Assembly: GCA_025057615.1 (NCBI GenBank) | Contig: JANXBF010000006.1 | Coordinates: forward strand, 1-50,279 | Source: Candidatus Calescibacterium sp. | GTDB taxonomy: Bacteria; DRYD01 | Direction: 5' to 3' | Length of the DNA: 50,279 bases | Part shown: piece by piece, positions 1 to 7,933 of the stretch | Layout of the letters: every line of letters begins with the position of its first letter | Position numbering within the stretch: the stretch's first letter is position 1 | Notes under the pieces: model-generated | What the model saw: the letters and a program-made list of their open reading frames with translations, nothing else | Told to the model about the DNA's origin: nothing | Database searches by the model: none | Position numbers and translations under genes: made by a program

Positions 1-292
1 TTGATCCGTAAGATCCACCTCCAGATACCTTATAACTTGCTCCCCAATTGGACATGTTAAGGTTTATCATTCTGAGATTATTTAATATTTGCAGCCTTCT
101 ATAAATAAAAAATATGAAGGCAAAGAAGTCTATATTGCCCAGACTACTTTTTATATTCTCGAAATAAAAAGATAATTCTTGTATACTTACCCCTAAAGAA
201 GATGCCATTTTACTGATTTGTGCATTCTGTTCGGCTTGCAAAGTATGGTAGTGGTAGCTTAATGATAATTGTTTATAATAATTTATCCACAT
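1..292 (-). CDS. Unknown protein, N-terminal part (cut by window edge)
   Basis: An open frame runs from an ATG at 290-292 to the left edge without a stop, giving about 97 codons. AAGGAG at 302-307 precedes three in-frame ATGs at 299-301, 296-298 and 290-292. I chose the last because its spacing to AAGGAG (9 nt) is the most usual of the three; the other two are 0 and 3 nt away. The peptide starts MWINYYKQLSLSY, has one hydrophobic stretch (FFAFIFFIY) near residues 55-65, and becomes Ser/Gly-rich (SGGGSYGS) at the edge. I do not recognise the family. It is divergent from the pseudokinase operon. The frame and ribosome site make a real gene likely; its function is unknown. Confidence 0.6.
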   Translation of the reverse strand, partial: MWINYYKQLSLSYHYHTLQAEQNAQISKMASSLGVSIQELSFYFENIKSSLGNIDFFAFIFFIYRRLQILNNLRMINLNMSNWGASYKVSGGGSYGS

Positions 293-485
293 TTGCATCA
301 TCTCCTTGCTAACTCATTTTTTTCAATTAATTTTATATCAAACAATTTCTACAAAACAATCCATATTTTGTTAAGAAAGTAAAATTTTTTTAAAATAGTT
401 TAAAAATAAAGAATAAATAAAACAGATAGTAAAAAGAGGATTAATTAACATTTTAGGTAAAAATATCTACGAATAAACAACTTTT

Positions 486-1451
486 ATGGAAAAATTTCAA
501 ATAGGAAATGTCCTAAACAATAGATATAAAATAATAGGAACCTATAAAGTGGAAAGCGGTTCAATTTTGTATAAAGTGGAGGATATACGTTTCATAGGAT
601 CAAACTGGTTAATATACCAAATAGACATCTCAGAATATATAAACTCCAATATTTATATTAACAATCTATTTTCAACTCTCTCTTTTCTTTCAAAAATTGT
701 ATATGACAAAATAGGTAAAATAGCTGACTATTTTATAGAAAAAGGATACTTAATTGTTGTATGTGAGGAAATAAACGGAACTCTTCTTAATGAACTAATC
801 CATTCATCATCAATTAATATTACAAAAGCAGTAAAACTTGGATTACAACTTTTAGAGATAGTAAAATTTCTCTACGATAAAAATATCATCAATTTTGTGG
901 ATATCAATCCTGAAAATATTGTGATCGATAGACAAGGCGTAGTAAAAATAATCAGTTTTGCAGTTTCAAAGATACCATCGATGATAACAGAAAAAGGCTT
1001 GGACGAAAATAAATTTATAGGAACATTGGGATATATACCACCAGAAATGATAGACGATGATAAACTAAACATAGGACAACACACCTACATCTACATCATA
1101 TCTTCAGTAATTTATGAATACATCACAAAGTTAAGCCCTTACTCAAGAGAAGATCCGTTTTTCTTTCCTCCAGCTTCCTCAATATCACCAATAATACCAA
1201 ATCAAATAAGTTCATTACTCGAAAAATGTTTGAGTTATAACCATAATAATAGAATAAAAACCTTCAAAGAATTTGAAAAAAAATTATTAACCATATTAAA
1301 ATACGAAACAGAAATAGATGAACCGCCCCGCTCAAATATACTCATATCAATTATAAAGAATAGAGCATTCATGATAATATTTCTTATCGTTTTTATACAA
1401 TTTCTTATAATAGTTATTTTACTGATATACTACTTTTTGGTTTTGTTATGA
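486..1451 (+). CDS. Membrane-anchored Ser/Thr pseudokinase
   Basis: The 321-residue protein has a eukaryotic-type protein kinase fold and one C-terminal membrane helix (about residues 294-320). Fold landmarks are a catalytic-loop equivalent FVDINPENI (residues 137-145) and an activation-segment end GTLGYIPPEM. Key residues are lost: there is no glycine-rich loop, the VAIK lysine region reads WLIYQI, HRD is FVD with the following Lys changed to Asn, and DFG is SFA (157-159). The loop Asp139 and Asn144 remain. Without the ATP-binding Lys and the metal-binding DFG Asp it is probably a pseudokinase acting as a scaffold or sensor. There is no obvious Shine-Dalgarno sequence before the ATG. Its stop overlaps the Nudix start (ATGA), so the two are probably co-translated. 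Confidence 0.8.
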   Translation: MEKFQIGNVLNNRYKIIGTYKVESGSILYKVEDIRFIGSNWLIYQIDISEYINSNIYINNLFSTLSFLSKIVYDKIGKIADYFIEKGYLIVVCEEINGTLLNELIHSSSINITKAVKLGLQLLEIVKFLYDKNIINFVDINPENIVIDRQGVVKIISFAVSKIPSMITEKGLDENKFIGTLGYIPPEMIDDDKLNIGQHTYIYIISSVIYEYITKLSPYSREDPFFFPPASSISPIIPNQISSLLEKCLSYNHNNRIKTFKEFEKKLLTILKYETEIDEPPRSNILISIIKNRAFMIIFLIVFIQFLIIVILLIYYFLVLL

Positions 1452-1852
1452 AAATAAAAGTAACTGTTGGTGGATTAATAAAATATAAAGGTTTATTTCT
1501 ATTAGTAAAAACTAAAAAATGGAAAGGTAAATGGGGAATACCTGGAGGGAAAGTTAAACCAGGAGAAAGTTTAATCGATGCGCTCATAAGAGAAATAAAA
1601 GAAGAAACCAATCTGATCGTCAAACCAAAACAATGTAAATATATTACTTTCTTCGAATCGATATATGATAAAGAATTTTATAAGCCCGTTCATATGATAC
1701 TTTTTAACTATCTTATCAAAGTGAATGATATATCCTCTATTAAATTTAATAAAGAAATATTGGATTACAGATTTCTGGAAAAAGAAGATTTAAAAAAATA
1801 CAGAATAAATAAATATACAAAAATGTTGATAGAAAAAATCACTAAAATATAG
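1448..1852 (+). CDS. Nudix hydrolase
   Basis: This 134-residue protein is a single Nudix domain. The Nudix box lies at about residues 33-56: G, five residues, E, seven residues, then REIKEETNLI. The usual Gly near the end (EExGU) is Asn, a change tolerated in some family members. Nudix enzymes hydrolyse nucleoside diphosphates linked to another group, such as oxidised NTPs, ADP-ribose or dinucleoside polyphosphates; the substrate here cannot be read from sequence. The start overlaps the pseudokinase stop and a DUF3137-like gene begins 3 bp downstream, so all belong to one transcript. Confidence 0.85.
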   Translation: MKIKVTVGGLIKYKGLFLLVKTKKWKGKWGIPGGKVKPGESLIDALIREIKEETNLIVKPKQCKYITFFESIYDKEFYKPVHMILFNYLIKVNDISSIKFNKEILDYRFLEKEDLKKYRINKYTKMLIEKITKI

Positions 1853-1855
1853 ATT

Positions 1856-2473
1856 ATGCTCCAAATAATATCAGCAGAAATAGAACAGCATAGATTAAGA
1901 TTTCTAAGAGGTTTTATAATTACACTTTTATTATCATTTTTAGTAACATTTTTAACACTCTTCTTTATATTTTTCATCATATTTTTTACAACTGGTAGAG
2001 AAATTTTTGATAAAAAAGCAAAAGAGATACTATTCAATAACATAAAATTAATAAAACACTTCCAACATGAAATTAAAATATATGGATACACAAATTATGA
2101 AAAAGATTTTTATGACTTTTGTAGAACCATATGGTCATTTAATAACATGGATCAACAGAAATTAGAAATAATGATGAATAATAAACCAATAATAATAGCA
2201 GAAGTAAAATTAACAGAGACATACAAAACCTCAAAAGGAACTAGGACCAGTACTGTGTTTAATGGAACCATAATAAAGCTAAAAAGTAAATTAAAATCAA
2301 AAGTGTTACCATTTCAAAAATACAAGATCTTGGATTACCGAGGCGAAACTTACATTATAGTATATAAACCACAAAAAATAATACAGTTTGACACTCTAAA
2401 AAAAGTATCCAAAGAATATCTGGAAACAAAAATGATAAATTTTATTAATGTTCTCTCTTACTTAATTGAATAA
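1856..2473 (+). CDS. DUF3137-like membrane protein (copy 1)
   Basis: The 205-residue protein has one strong membrane segment (about residues 20-44) followed by a soluble domain. The segment with KLTETYKTSKGTRTSTVFNG, followed by a K-rich stretch and a hydrophobic strand, resembles the core of DUF3137 proteins, where a polar strand and a basic linker precede VF.G. It aligns by eye with the next gene (ETYKTSKG versus ERREQRGK; FNGTIIK versus FSGVVYK; ILDYRGETYIIVYKP versus IMDNNYVYVLKP), so the two are tandem paralogs. It follows the Nudix gene by 3 bp. The family has no established function; association with a pseudokinase suggests a membrane signalling or stress module, which is inference. 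Confidence 0.6.
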   Translation: MLQIISAEIEQHRLRFLRGFIITLLLSFLVTFLTLFFIFFIIFFTTGREIFDKKAKEILFNNIKLIKHFQHEIKIYGYTNYEKDFYDFCRTIWSFNNMDQQKLEIMMNNKPIIIAEVKLTETYKTSKGTRTSTVFNGTIIKLKSKLKSKVLPFQKYKILDYRGETYIIVYKPQKIIQFDTLKKVSKEYLETKMINFINVLSYLIE

Positions 2474-2491
2474 TTACCTAAACTGAATAAT

Positions 2492-3133
2492 ATGAATAAC
2501 ATAGAAAAAATACTTTTAATGATAGAAAAAGCAAGAATAGAACAATTAAATTCAGATATAACAACATCTCTAATTTTTTCAACTATTTCTTTTTTAATAG
2601 TTTCTATTTTCATCTACGCTTTAATAAAAAACAATTATGAAAAGAATTTTTCATTTTATATTAAGAAGAAGATTTTCAACTCTATAAAAACTCTTCCATC
2701 TATAAAAGAAATAGAGTTTATTCAATACAATAAACATGGGAAAAACTTCAAAAACATTTTAAATAAATACTATAATTTCGATATATATAAAGAAGAAGAT
2801 GTTTTTGTATTAAAAATTAGGGATACAGAAATATCAATGAGTGAAGTAGAATTAGAAAGAAGAGAACAAAGGGGTAAAAAAACAGTTTACATAAAAGTAT
2901 TTAGTGGAGTCGTATATAAAATACCAAAACATAAATACGTTACAGAAATGCCAATTGGAAAAACCAAAATAATGGACAACAATTACGTATATGTTTTAAA
3001 ACCTAAAGATAAGGATCTATTTGAATTTAAACTATTTCGGAAAATGGACCCTAATAATTTAGAAAAATTTATTACCGAACTACAACAAAATATAGAGTAT
3101 ATTTCAAACTACATAAGAAAAGACTCTATATAA
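2492..3133 (+). CDS. DUF3137-like membrane protein (copy 2)
   Basis: The 213-residue protein has a short N-terminal helix, a membrane segment at about residues 25-45 and a soluble C-terminal domain. The segment EVELERREQRGKKTVYIKVF matches the DUF3137 pattern of a conserved polar strand, a basic linker and a VF.G-like strand, and is closer to it than copy 1. It lies 18 bp downstream of its paralog and 5 bp upstream of the glycerate kinase gene. No enzyme motif is visible. The family assignment is from pattern recognition and would need a profile search. Confidence 0.6.
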   Translation: MNNIEKILLMIEKARIEQLNSDITTSLIFSTISFLIVSIFIYALIKNNYEKNFSFYIKKKIFNSIKTLPSIKEIEFIQYNKHGKNFKNILNKYYNFDIYKEEDVFVLKIRDTEISMSEVELERREQRGKKTVYIKVFSGVVYKIPKHKYVTEMPIGKTKIMDNNYVYVLKPKDKDLFEFKLFRKMDPNNLEKFITELQQNIEYISNYIRKDSI

Positions 3134-3138
3134 GATAT

Positions 3139-4470
3139 ATGGTAACAATTACAGAAAAAATTAAAGACATACTTCAAAACCAATTTTGGAAAAATATAGA
3201 TATAAAGAACATTTTAAATTGCAAAATAAACATAGAAAAAAGTAATGTTTTATACATAGAAGGGAAAAGATTAGAAATTAAAAATAATCTACACGTTATT
3301 TCAATAGGTAAAGTGGCATATAGATTTATGATAGCCTTACTTCAAAAGCTCAAAGAAAAAAATATAGAGCCCGTAAACTCAATAACAATAACTGACTCAA
3401 AGTACATATATCAGGATATAGAGGAATCACCAGAAATTAAAGATAAAATTTTAATCTCCACTCATCCAAACTTATCAATACAGTCAATTAACAATACAGA
3501 AAAAATCGTCAATTTTTTGAAGCAAAATGACTCAGAAAGTAGTTGTTTCCTTTTTCTTATTAGTGGAGGTGGAAGCTCCCTGTTTGAATACCCAATTATA
3601 AAACCAGATTTAGCAATCGAAATATACAAATATATACTCCTACAGAATCTGGATATATATCAATTAAACACAATAAGAAAATTTTTTTCTAATGTTAAAG
3701 CTGGAAAGATTTTGCAATATGTAAAAAAATCTCAAATAGTATCAATAATCTTATCTGACGTCCCATTTAATGATCTTTCAACAATAGCTTCAGGTATAAC
3801 ATTCATTCAAAAACCTTCCATCCGAGATATAGAGTTTATTTCAGAAATACTAAAACCAATTATAGATCACTACAATATTCATCAAACAGAGAGAAAAAAC
3901 ATTCAGATATACCAAGAAATTGAAAACTCAAATGAAAATTTAGATAAAATAAATCATTTTATAATAGCAGATAATACTTTTGCATTAAAAAAAATGGAAG
4001 AGGTATTTATTAAAAACGATATTGAAACCATAAAAGTATGCTCCCACCTTAAACTTCCTCTAAAAGAAATGGTTAACATAATCAGAGGAATAATAACAGC
4101 AAATATTGATAAAGAAAAAACATTATTCCTAATAGGAGGAGAGACAAGTTTAAAAGTGGAAAAAGATGGTTTTGGTGGAAGACTACAACATTTGGGTTTG
4201 GAGATTTTAAAAATGTTAAAAGAAACACCAGACATAAGTAAGGAAGTAATATTCTTTGCTCTTGCTACAGATGGAATAGATGGTAATACAAACAAATCAG
4301 GATGTATAATTTCGAATAAGATTAATATAGAAACATCTAAAATTCAAAAATATATTATCAATTTCAATAGTGGTCTATTTTTTGAAAATCCCAAAAATGA
4401 TAAATACTCAATCACCATACCCCCAGGATTAAATAATCTAAACGAAATATATGGCATATATATTAGTTAA
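3139..4470 (+). CDS. Glycerate 2-kinase, MOFRL/DUF4147 family
   Basis: The 443-residue protein has the typical length and layout of GckA/GarK2-type glycerate kinases, which phosphorylate D-glycerate to 2-phosphoglycerate with ATP. Visible motifs are an N-terminal ISIGKVA, the nucleotide-loop-like LISGGGSS near residue 148, NTIRKFFSNVKAGKI, SDVP, and the C-terminal MOFRL region with IGGETS, GGRLQHLG and ALATDGIDGNT. The start ATG lies 5 bp after the previous stop and has no clear Shine-Dalgarno sequence. It closes the operon that begins with the pseudokinase; its link to those genes may be only positional. Confidence 0.88.
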   Translation: MVTITEKIKDILQNQFWKNIDIKNILNCKINIEKSNVLYIEGKRLEIKNNLHVISIGKVAYRFMIALLQKLKEKNIEPVNSITITDSKYIYQDIEESPEIKDKILISTHPNLSIQSINNTEKIVNFLKQNDSESSCFLFLISGGGSSLFEYPIIKPDLAIEIYKYILLQNLDIYQLNTIRKFFSNVKAGKILQYVKKSQIVSIILSDVPFNDLSTIASGITFIQKPSIRDIEFISEILKPIIDHYNIHQTERKNIQIYQEIENSNENLDKINHFIIADNTFALKKMEEVFIKNDIETIKVCSHLKLPLKEMVNIIRGIITANIDKEKTLFLIGGETSLKVEKDGFGGRLQHLGLEILKMLKETPDISKEVIFFALATDGIDGNTNKSGCIISNKINIETSKIQKYIINFNSGLFFENPKNDKYSITIPPGLNNLNEIYGIYIS

Positions 4471-4522
4471 TCCCTATTAAGAGATTAATAATCTATATGG
4501 CAATTACTTATTTTGAACAAAA

Positions 4523-4888
4523 TTAATCAAATATATTAAAAATTGTTTCTATTACTTTAGAAATCTTTTCTTTTTTACTTTTAGGATATTTATGTTTGAC
4601 TTTTTTATAATAATATTCATCATCATATTCAGGATAATCCATAGGACTCTTGTGTTTGTAATGATCTTTGTACTTTTCATGATAATCAACATGCTCTTCT
4701 CTGTATTTTTTAGGGTATTCTTGACGTTCTGTTTCCATTGCATTTTTTTCTTGTCTAACAATTTCAAGTATTTTCTCTAATTCTCCCCTATCGAGCCATA
4801 CACCCTTACAGTTTTGACATACATCTATAAAAACATTAAATTTTTGGATTTCTGTTAGCTGACCAGAACACACCGGGCATTTTAACAT
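4523..4888 (-). CDS. TFIIB-type zinc-ribbon protein
   Basis: The 121-residue protein begins with a zinc ribbon: CPVCSG at residues 4-9 and CQNC about 18 residues later, followed by KGVWLDRGELEKI. This matches the zf-TFIIB family of small bacterial proteins. The rest is a highly charged Lys/Tyr/Glu/His-rich tail without recognisable fold. AAGGAGGT lies 8 nt upstream of the ATG. It is 12 bp downstream of the prepilin gene and convergent with the glycerate kinase gene, with a 52-bp gap holding only a weak AGATT...AATCT hairpin. Metal binding is well supported; the role is unknown. Confidence 0.8.
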   Translation of the reverse strand: MLKCPVCSGQLTEIQKFNVFIDVCQNCKGVWLDRGELEKILEIVRQEKNAMETERQEYPKKYREEHVDYHEKYKDHYKHKSPMDYPEYDDEYYYKKVKHKYPKSKKEKISKVIETIFNIFD

Positions 4889-4900
4889 ACCAATACCTCC

Positions 4901-5365
4901 TTAGTAATTACTTTTGATTATGGCAGTTATTGAATATTTTCTATTTGGATAATTTTTATGATAACAGTATACTGTAACGGTATAGAAATTTTTAACTGAA
5001 TAAACTCTTATTCTAGTGGAAATTCCAAAGTCTTTGTAGTGTTCATAAAAATAGAAAGGTATCTGATTAGCCAAATAATGTTTTTTAAAAGAATCATATA
5101 CATTCCAAGCTGAATTATAGTTAAGTTCTTTTGGATCAATTAGATTGTATATCGGATAGTTAGATCCAACTTTTTTCAAAGTCAAGAGATTAGAATTATA
5201 GAATATTGTTTCAATTTTAGAGGAACATATGGCAAGGCACTCAGTTGATATATAATTTTGTTGTGAAGAATTAGTAATAAGGATATGGAGTTGGAAGAGT
5301 GCCATAATAAAAGTAAGAAGGATCAAGACCAAGATTATTATTTCAATGATAGAAAAACCTTTCAT
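4901..5365 (-). CDS. Type IV prepilin-like protein
   Basis: The 154-residue protein starts MKGFSIIEIIILV: a very short basic leader, the prepilin peptidase site G/F, the conserved Glu at +5 and a hydrophobic helix to about residue 30. This is the class III signal of type IV pilins and type II secretion pseudopilins. The C-terminal domain has strand-like segments (TRIRVYSVKNFYTVTVYCY) and four cysteines overall, with no further family match. The start lies only 7 nt after the end of tRNA-Pro, with no Shine-Dalgarno sequence between, so it is probably translated from a tRNA-processed transcript. It likely works with the PilX-like protein at 5621-6370. Confidence 0.8.
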   Translation of the reverse strand: MKGFSIIEIIILVLILLTFIMALFQLHILITNSSQQNYISTECLAICSSKIETIFYNSNLLTLKKVGSNYPIYNLIDPKELNYNSAWNVYDSFKKHYLANQIPFYFYEHYKDFGISTRIRVYSVKNFYTVTVYCYHKNYPNRKYSITAIIKSNY

Positions 5366-5372
5366 TTTTTTA

Positions 5373-5447
5373 TCGAGGTGGCCGGACTCGAACCGGCGAC
5401 CTCAGGCCCCCCATGCCTGCGCTCTGACCAGGCTGAGCTACACCCCG
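5373..5447 (-). tRNA. tRNA-Pro (anticodon GGG)
   Basis: Folded by eye, the 75-nt gene has acceptor strands CGGGGTG/CACCTCG with discriminator A, a GCTC/GAGC D stem, an anticodon stem CAGGC/GCCTG around the loop ATGGGGG (anticodon GGG, with U at 33) and a T arm GCCGG-TTCGAGT-CCGGC. CCA is not encoded; TAAAAAA follows and then the ATG of the prepilin gene. A TATAAG sequence about 15 nt upstream of the 5' end could be a -10 box. Confidence 0.96.
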
Positions 5448-5620
5448 CTTAGGCTACTTATATTGATTCTATGAAAAACAGTTTGTTTCCTCTAAAGTAA
5501 AATCAATAAAAATATAGATCAAAAAGTATATGGATAACCTATATCGTAACCTTTTTGTATTTTGGTCCTTATGACTTTGCTTACATAAGTTTTTGTTGTA
5601 AAAGCCCCGTAGATGGTTAA

Positions 5621-6370
5621 CTACAAATCTTTGTAATAATCTTTAACTTGTATTTGCTTCATGTCAGTTTTTATATAAAAATCAGAAAAGAGAACGTATC
5701 CAGTGCCACCAACGGCAAAATTTATTGCTATTTTTACTTTCCTTATTGAAGATTGGTATATAGAACCAGCTAACCTTATTTGTTCTTCATAATTATATTT
5801 TGCAACAATATTCAGTTTTTCTTGAGGAATATCAAATGTCTCCTTAATATACCCGATAAGTATATCTTTATAATCAACTAAAACCTTTTTCTCAGCACTT
5901 GTTAATCCTTTTTGCTCAAAAATTTCTCTAATGCTCTTAGGCGTTTCTTTATATTCAGGAGGTTCATATTTATATAAGTTCCAAACATTGTATTCAAATA
6001 TTTTCAAATCTGCATATAAATCATCATTTTTATATATTCTAGATCTCAATAAACCATCACTTATATAATTATATATTTTTCTGTTTATGAGATCTGCTCT
6101 TAATTTGTATAAATCATGTTGTATAATATTATGTTTATAAATACTGTTTACGTTGTAAGTTGCATTTATAACTCCATTATTGTAAGCAAAAGCATTAACA
6201 ATATAAAGGGAAAAATTTTTACTTTGATAATCAGTAATTGCATTATAGTTTTCTCTTTCTTCCTTTGCAATCATCAGATATCTTTTGTTTGCAAGATATA
6301 GTATAGCAACTATTGTAACAACAAATAGTATCATGAAGAGAGCAAATAAGATTACACTTCCTTTCTTCAT
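5621..6370 (-). CDS. PilX-like pilus assembly protein
   Basis: An open frame extends upstream to 6451, but I place the start at 6370, giving 249 residues, because AGGA lies 6 nt before that ATG and the protein then begins MKKGSVILFALFMILFVV. That is the N-terminal pattern of PilX-type minor pilins: basic residues, G-S, a long hydrophobic helix and then E/Y-rich polar sequence (EERENYNAI). The rest is mainly helical and then beta-rich near YVLFSDFYIKTDM. It is transcribed toward tRNA-Pro and the prepilin, with 173 bp between, in which I see no other gene. A related start appears at 49269. Confidence 0.7.
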   Translation of the reverse strand: MKKGSVILFALFMILFVVTIVAILYLANKRYLMIAKEERENYNAITDYQSKNFSLYIVNAFAYNNGVINATYNVNSIYKHNIIQHDLYKLRADLINRKIYNYISDGLLRSRIYKNDDLYADLKIFEYNVWNLYKYEPPEYKETPKSIREIFEQKGLTSAEKKVLVDYKDILIGYIKETFDIPQEKLNIVAKYNYEEQIRLAGSIYQSSIRKVKIAINFAVGGTGYVLFSDFYIKTDMKQIQVKDYYKDL

Positions 6371-6528
6371 AACATTTCCTGACTCTATATAATAATAATT
6401 TATTAAAAAAGAATTAAAAATTTCTAAACAAAATGTAACAATATTTAACAAATTCAGTTAAAGGAAAACGAATAAGTTAGTAAAAATTATAAAGTAGAAA
6501 AACCTTAAAAGAGAAAGGGGGAAAAGTA

Positions 6529-7209
6529 TTGACCTATTTGAAACAAGTTCTATATAATCTCGAAAGAAACCCAAAAGTTCTGTATACTTTACAAAAAGCT
6601 AACTCAAATCTCAAAGCCTGGGGATACACTGAACATGGAATAAGACATGCCAAAATAACCTCCCAAAGATCAATGTATATTCTACAAAAGCTCTCACACG
6701 CCGAAGAAGACGTATACTTAGCAGGAATAGCAGGATTCCTACATGACATAGGAAATGTTGTATCAAGAGCTAATCATGAAATAAGCAGCTCATTCTTATC
6801 AATGGAAATCCTCAAAGAAATGAATGTTAAATATGAACATATAATAAGAATAATGTCTGCAATAGGTTCACATGAAGATAACAGCTTCTTAGATATACCC
6901 GACAACATAGCAGCAGCATTAGTTATAGCAGATAAAAGCGATGTTCATAGAAGCAGAGTCCAAAATACAGACATAAAAACTTTTGATATACACGATAGAG
7001 TCAACTACGCAGTGGAAAGAGATATTCTCATAGTTAATAAAAATCATTCAAAACATGACATAATACTTGACCTAAAAATAAACATTAATTACTCATCAAT
7101 AATAGAGTATTTTGAGATATTTTTACACAGGATGAAAATGTGTAAAAGAAGTGCAGAAGTGATATCCTCGGAATTCTATCTAATAATCAACGGTCAGAGA
7201 ATGGCATGA
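6529..7209 (+). CDS. HD-domain phosphohydrolase
   Basis: The 226-residue protein is an HD-superfamily metal-dependent phosphohydrolase. Ligand residues are visible in order: H in GIRHAKI, HD in FLHDIGN, H in NHEIS, H in SHED, and D in VIADKSDVHRSR. The length and the ADKSDVHRSRV motif resemble small single-domain HD proteins that act on nucleotides or cyclic dinucleotides; the substrate is not known. The start is TTG with AGGGGG 8 nt upstream. It overlaps the next gene by 4 bp and heads an operon that runs to the endonuclease IV gene. Confidence 0.85.
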   Translation: MTYLKQVLYNLERNPKVLYTLQKANSNLKAWGYTEHGIRHAKITSQRSMYILQKLSHAEEDVYLAGIAGFLHDIGNVVSRANHEISSSFLSMEILKEMNVKYEHIIRIMSAIGSHEDNSFLDIPDNIAAALVIADKSDVHRSRVQNTDIKTFDIHDRVNYAVERDILIVNKNHSKHDIILDLKININYSSIIEYFEIFLHRMKMCKRSAEVISSEFYLIINGQRMA

Positions 7210-7601
7210 TAAAAAAAATATTTAAAATTTTTAAAATATTTCAAATAATAAGGTTAATTCCAATAATTGTGAAGATAATCATAACAACAATTTGTCTAAT
7301 TATCATAACATTAATTGAAGCAATCAATAATGAAGAAAATATAAAACAAAAAATGAATAAAAACAAACTTAAAAATACACTAAAATTCAGTACTAACCAG
7401 TTAATTATAAAAATGTTTGAAAATATTTTTTCATCTTCGCTAATATTAATGATTATCTCTTACCTATTAGACACAAAGAAAATCATAGAAAGATTTAATA
7501 ACTATATTAATACCTGTATAGACAAAATATTTGATGAAATAGTTGTTTTAAAAATAAAAACTCTCTTTAAAAAGGAGGTAAAAGGAGGTAAACTGAATTG
7601 A
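7206..7601 (+). CDS. Small unknown membrane protein
   Basis: The 131-residue protein has a hydrophobic N-terminus (about residues 11-37), a Lys/Asn-rich middle, and a second hydrophobic segment near residues 72-87 (IFSSSLILMIISYLL). No family is recognised. It overlaps the HD gene by 4 bp and the HIT gene by 4 bp (TTGA), which supports real translation. Its last codons carry the tandem ribosome binding site used by the HIT gene. Base composition is extremely AT-rich with long A/T runs. Confidence 0.6.
   Translation: MIKKIFKIFKIFQIIRLIPIIVKIIITTICLIIITLIEAINNEENIKQKMNKNKLKNTLKFSTNQLIIKMFENIFSSSLILMIISYLLDTKKIIERFNNYINTCIDKIFDEIVVLKIKTLFKKEVKGGKLN
7571..7590 (+). promoter_or_regulatory. Tandem Shine-Dalgarno sequence for the HIT gene
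   Basis: The 10-mer AAAGGAGGTA occurs twice back to back. The second AGGAGGT lies 8 nt before the TTG start at 7598. The duplication lies within the last codons of the preceding gene and could compensate for the weak TTG start. It supports TTG at 7598 as the start. Confidence 0.7.
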
Positions 7602-7933
7602 AAATAGATTGTATCTTCTGTAAAATAATAAATAAAGAAATAAATTCAGATATAATTTTTGAGGATGAAAAAACAATAGTATTCAAAGACATTTACCCCA
7701 AAGCTCCAGTCCACTGGTTAATAGTCCCCAAAAAACACATAGAAACCCACATGGAAATAACAGAAGAAGACCAAGAACTAATGGGACATCTACATATCAT
7801 TACTCAAAAAGTAGCAAAGAAAAACAGTATAAATAACTATAAACTTATTATGAACTGTGGATATGAAGCAGGACAAAGAGTATTCCATATACACCTACAT
7901 TTACTTTCAGGGAAAATATTAGGTGAAGTATAG
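7598..7933 (+). CDS. HIT family (Hint-type) purine nucleotide hydrolase
   Basis: The 111-residue protein is a complete HIT domain. It begins CIFCKIINKEI, has the typical VPKKHI strand, and ends with the catalytic histidine triad HIHLHLL near residue 100. Hint proteins hydrolyse adenosine phosphoramidates or aminoacyl-AMP. The start is TTG, supported by two adjacent AGGAGGT sites. It overlaps the upstream gene by 4 bp, and its TAG stop shares a base with the GTG start of folC, so translation is probably coupled. Confidence 0.93.
   Translation: MKIDCIFCKIINKEINSDIIFEDEKTIVFKDIYPKAPVHWLIVPKKHIETHMEITEEDQELMGHLHIITQKVAKKNSINNYKLIMNCGYEAGQRVFHIHLHLLSGKILGEV

Noticed and set aside
283-291. Perfect DnaA-box sequence TTATCCACA (a second, reversed one lies at 39705-39713)
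   Set aside because: Single isolated boxes, one inside a start codon region, with no dnaA/dnaN gene or skew change; not an origin.
4471-4522. Terminator between the glycerate kinase and zinc-ribbon genes
   Set aside because: Only a 5-bp AT-rich stem (AGATT/AATCT) without a T run; too weak to call.
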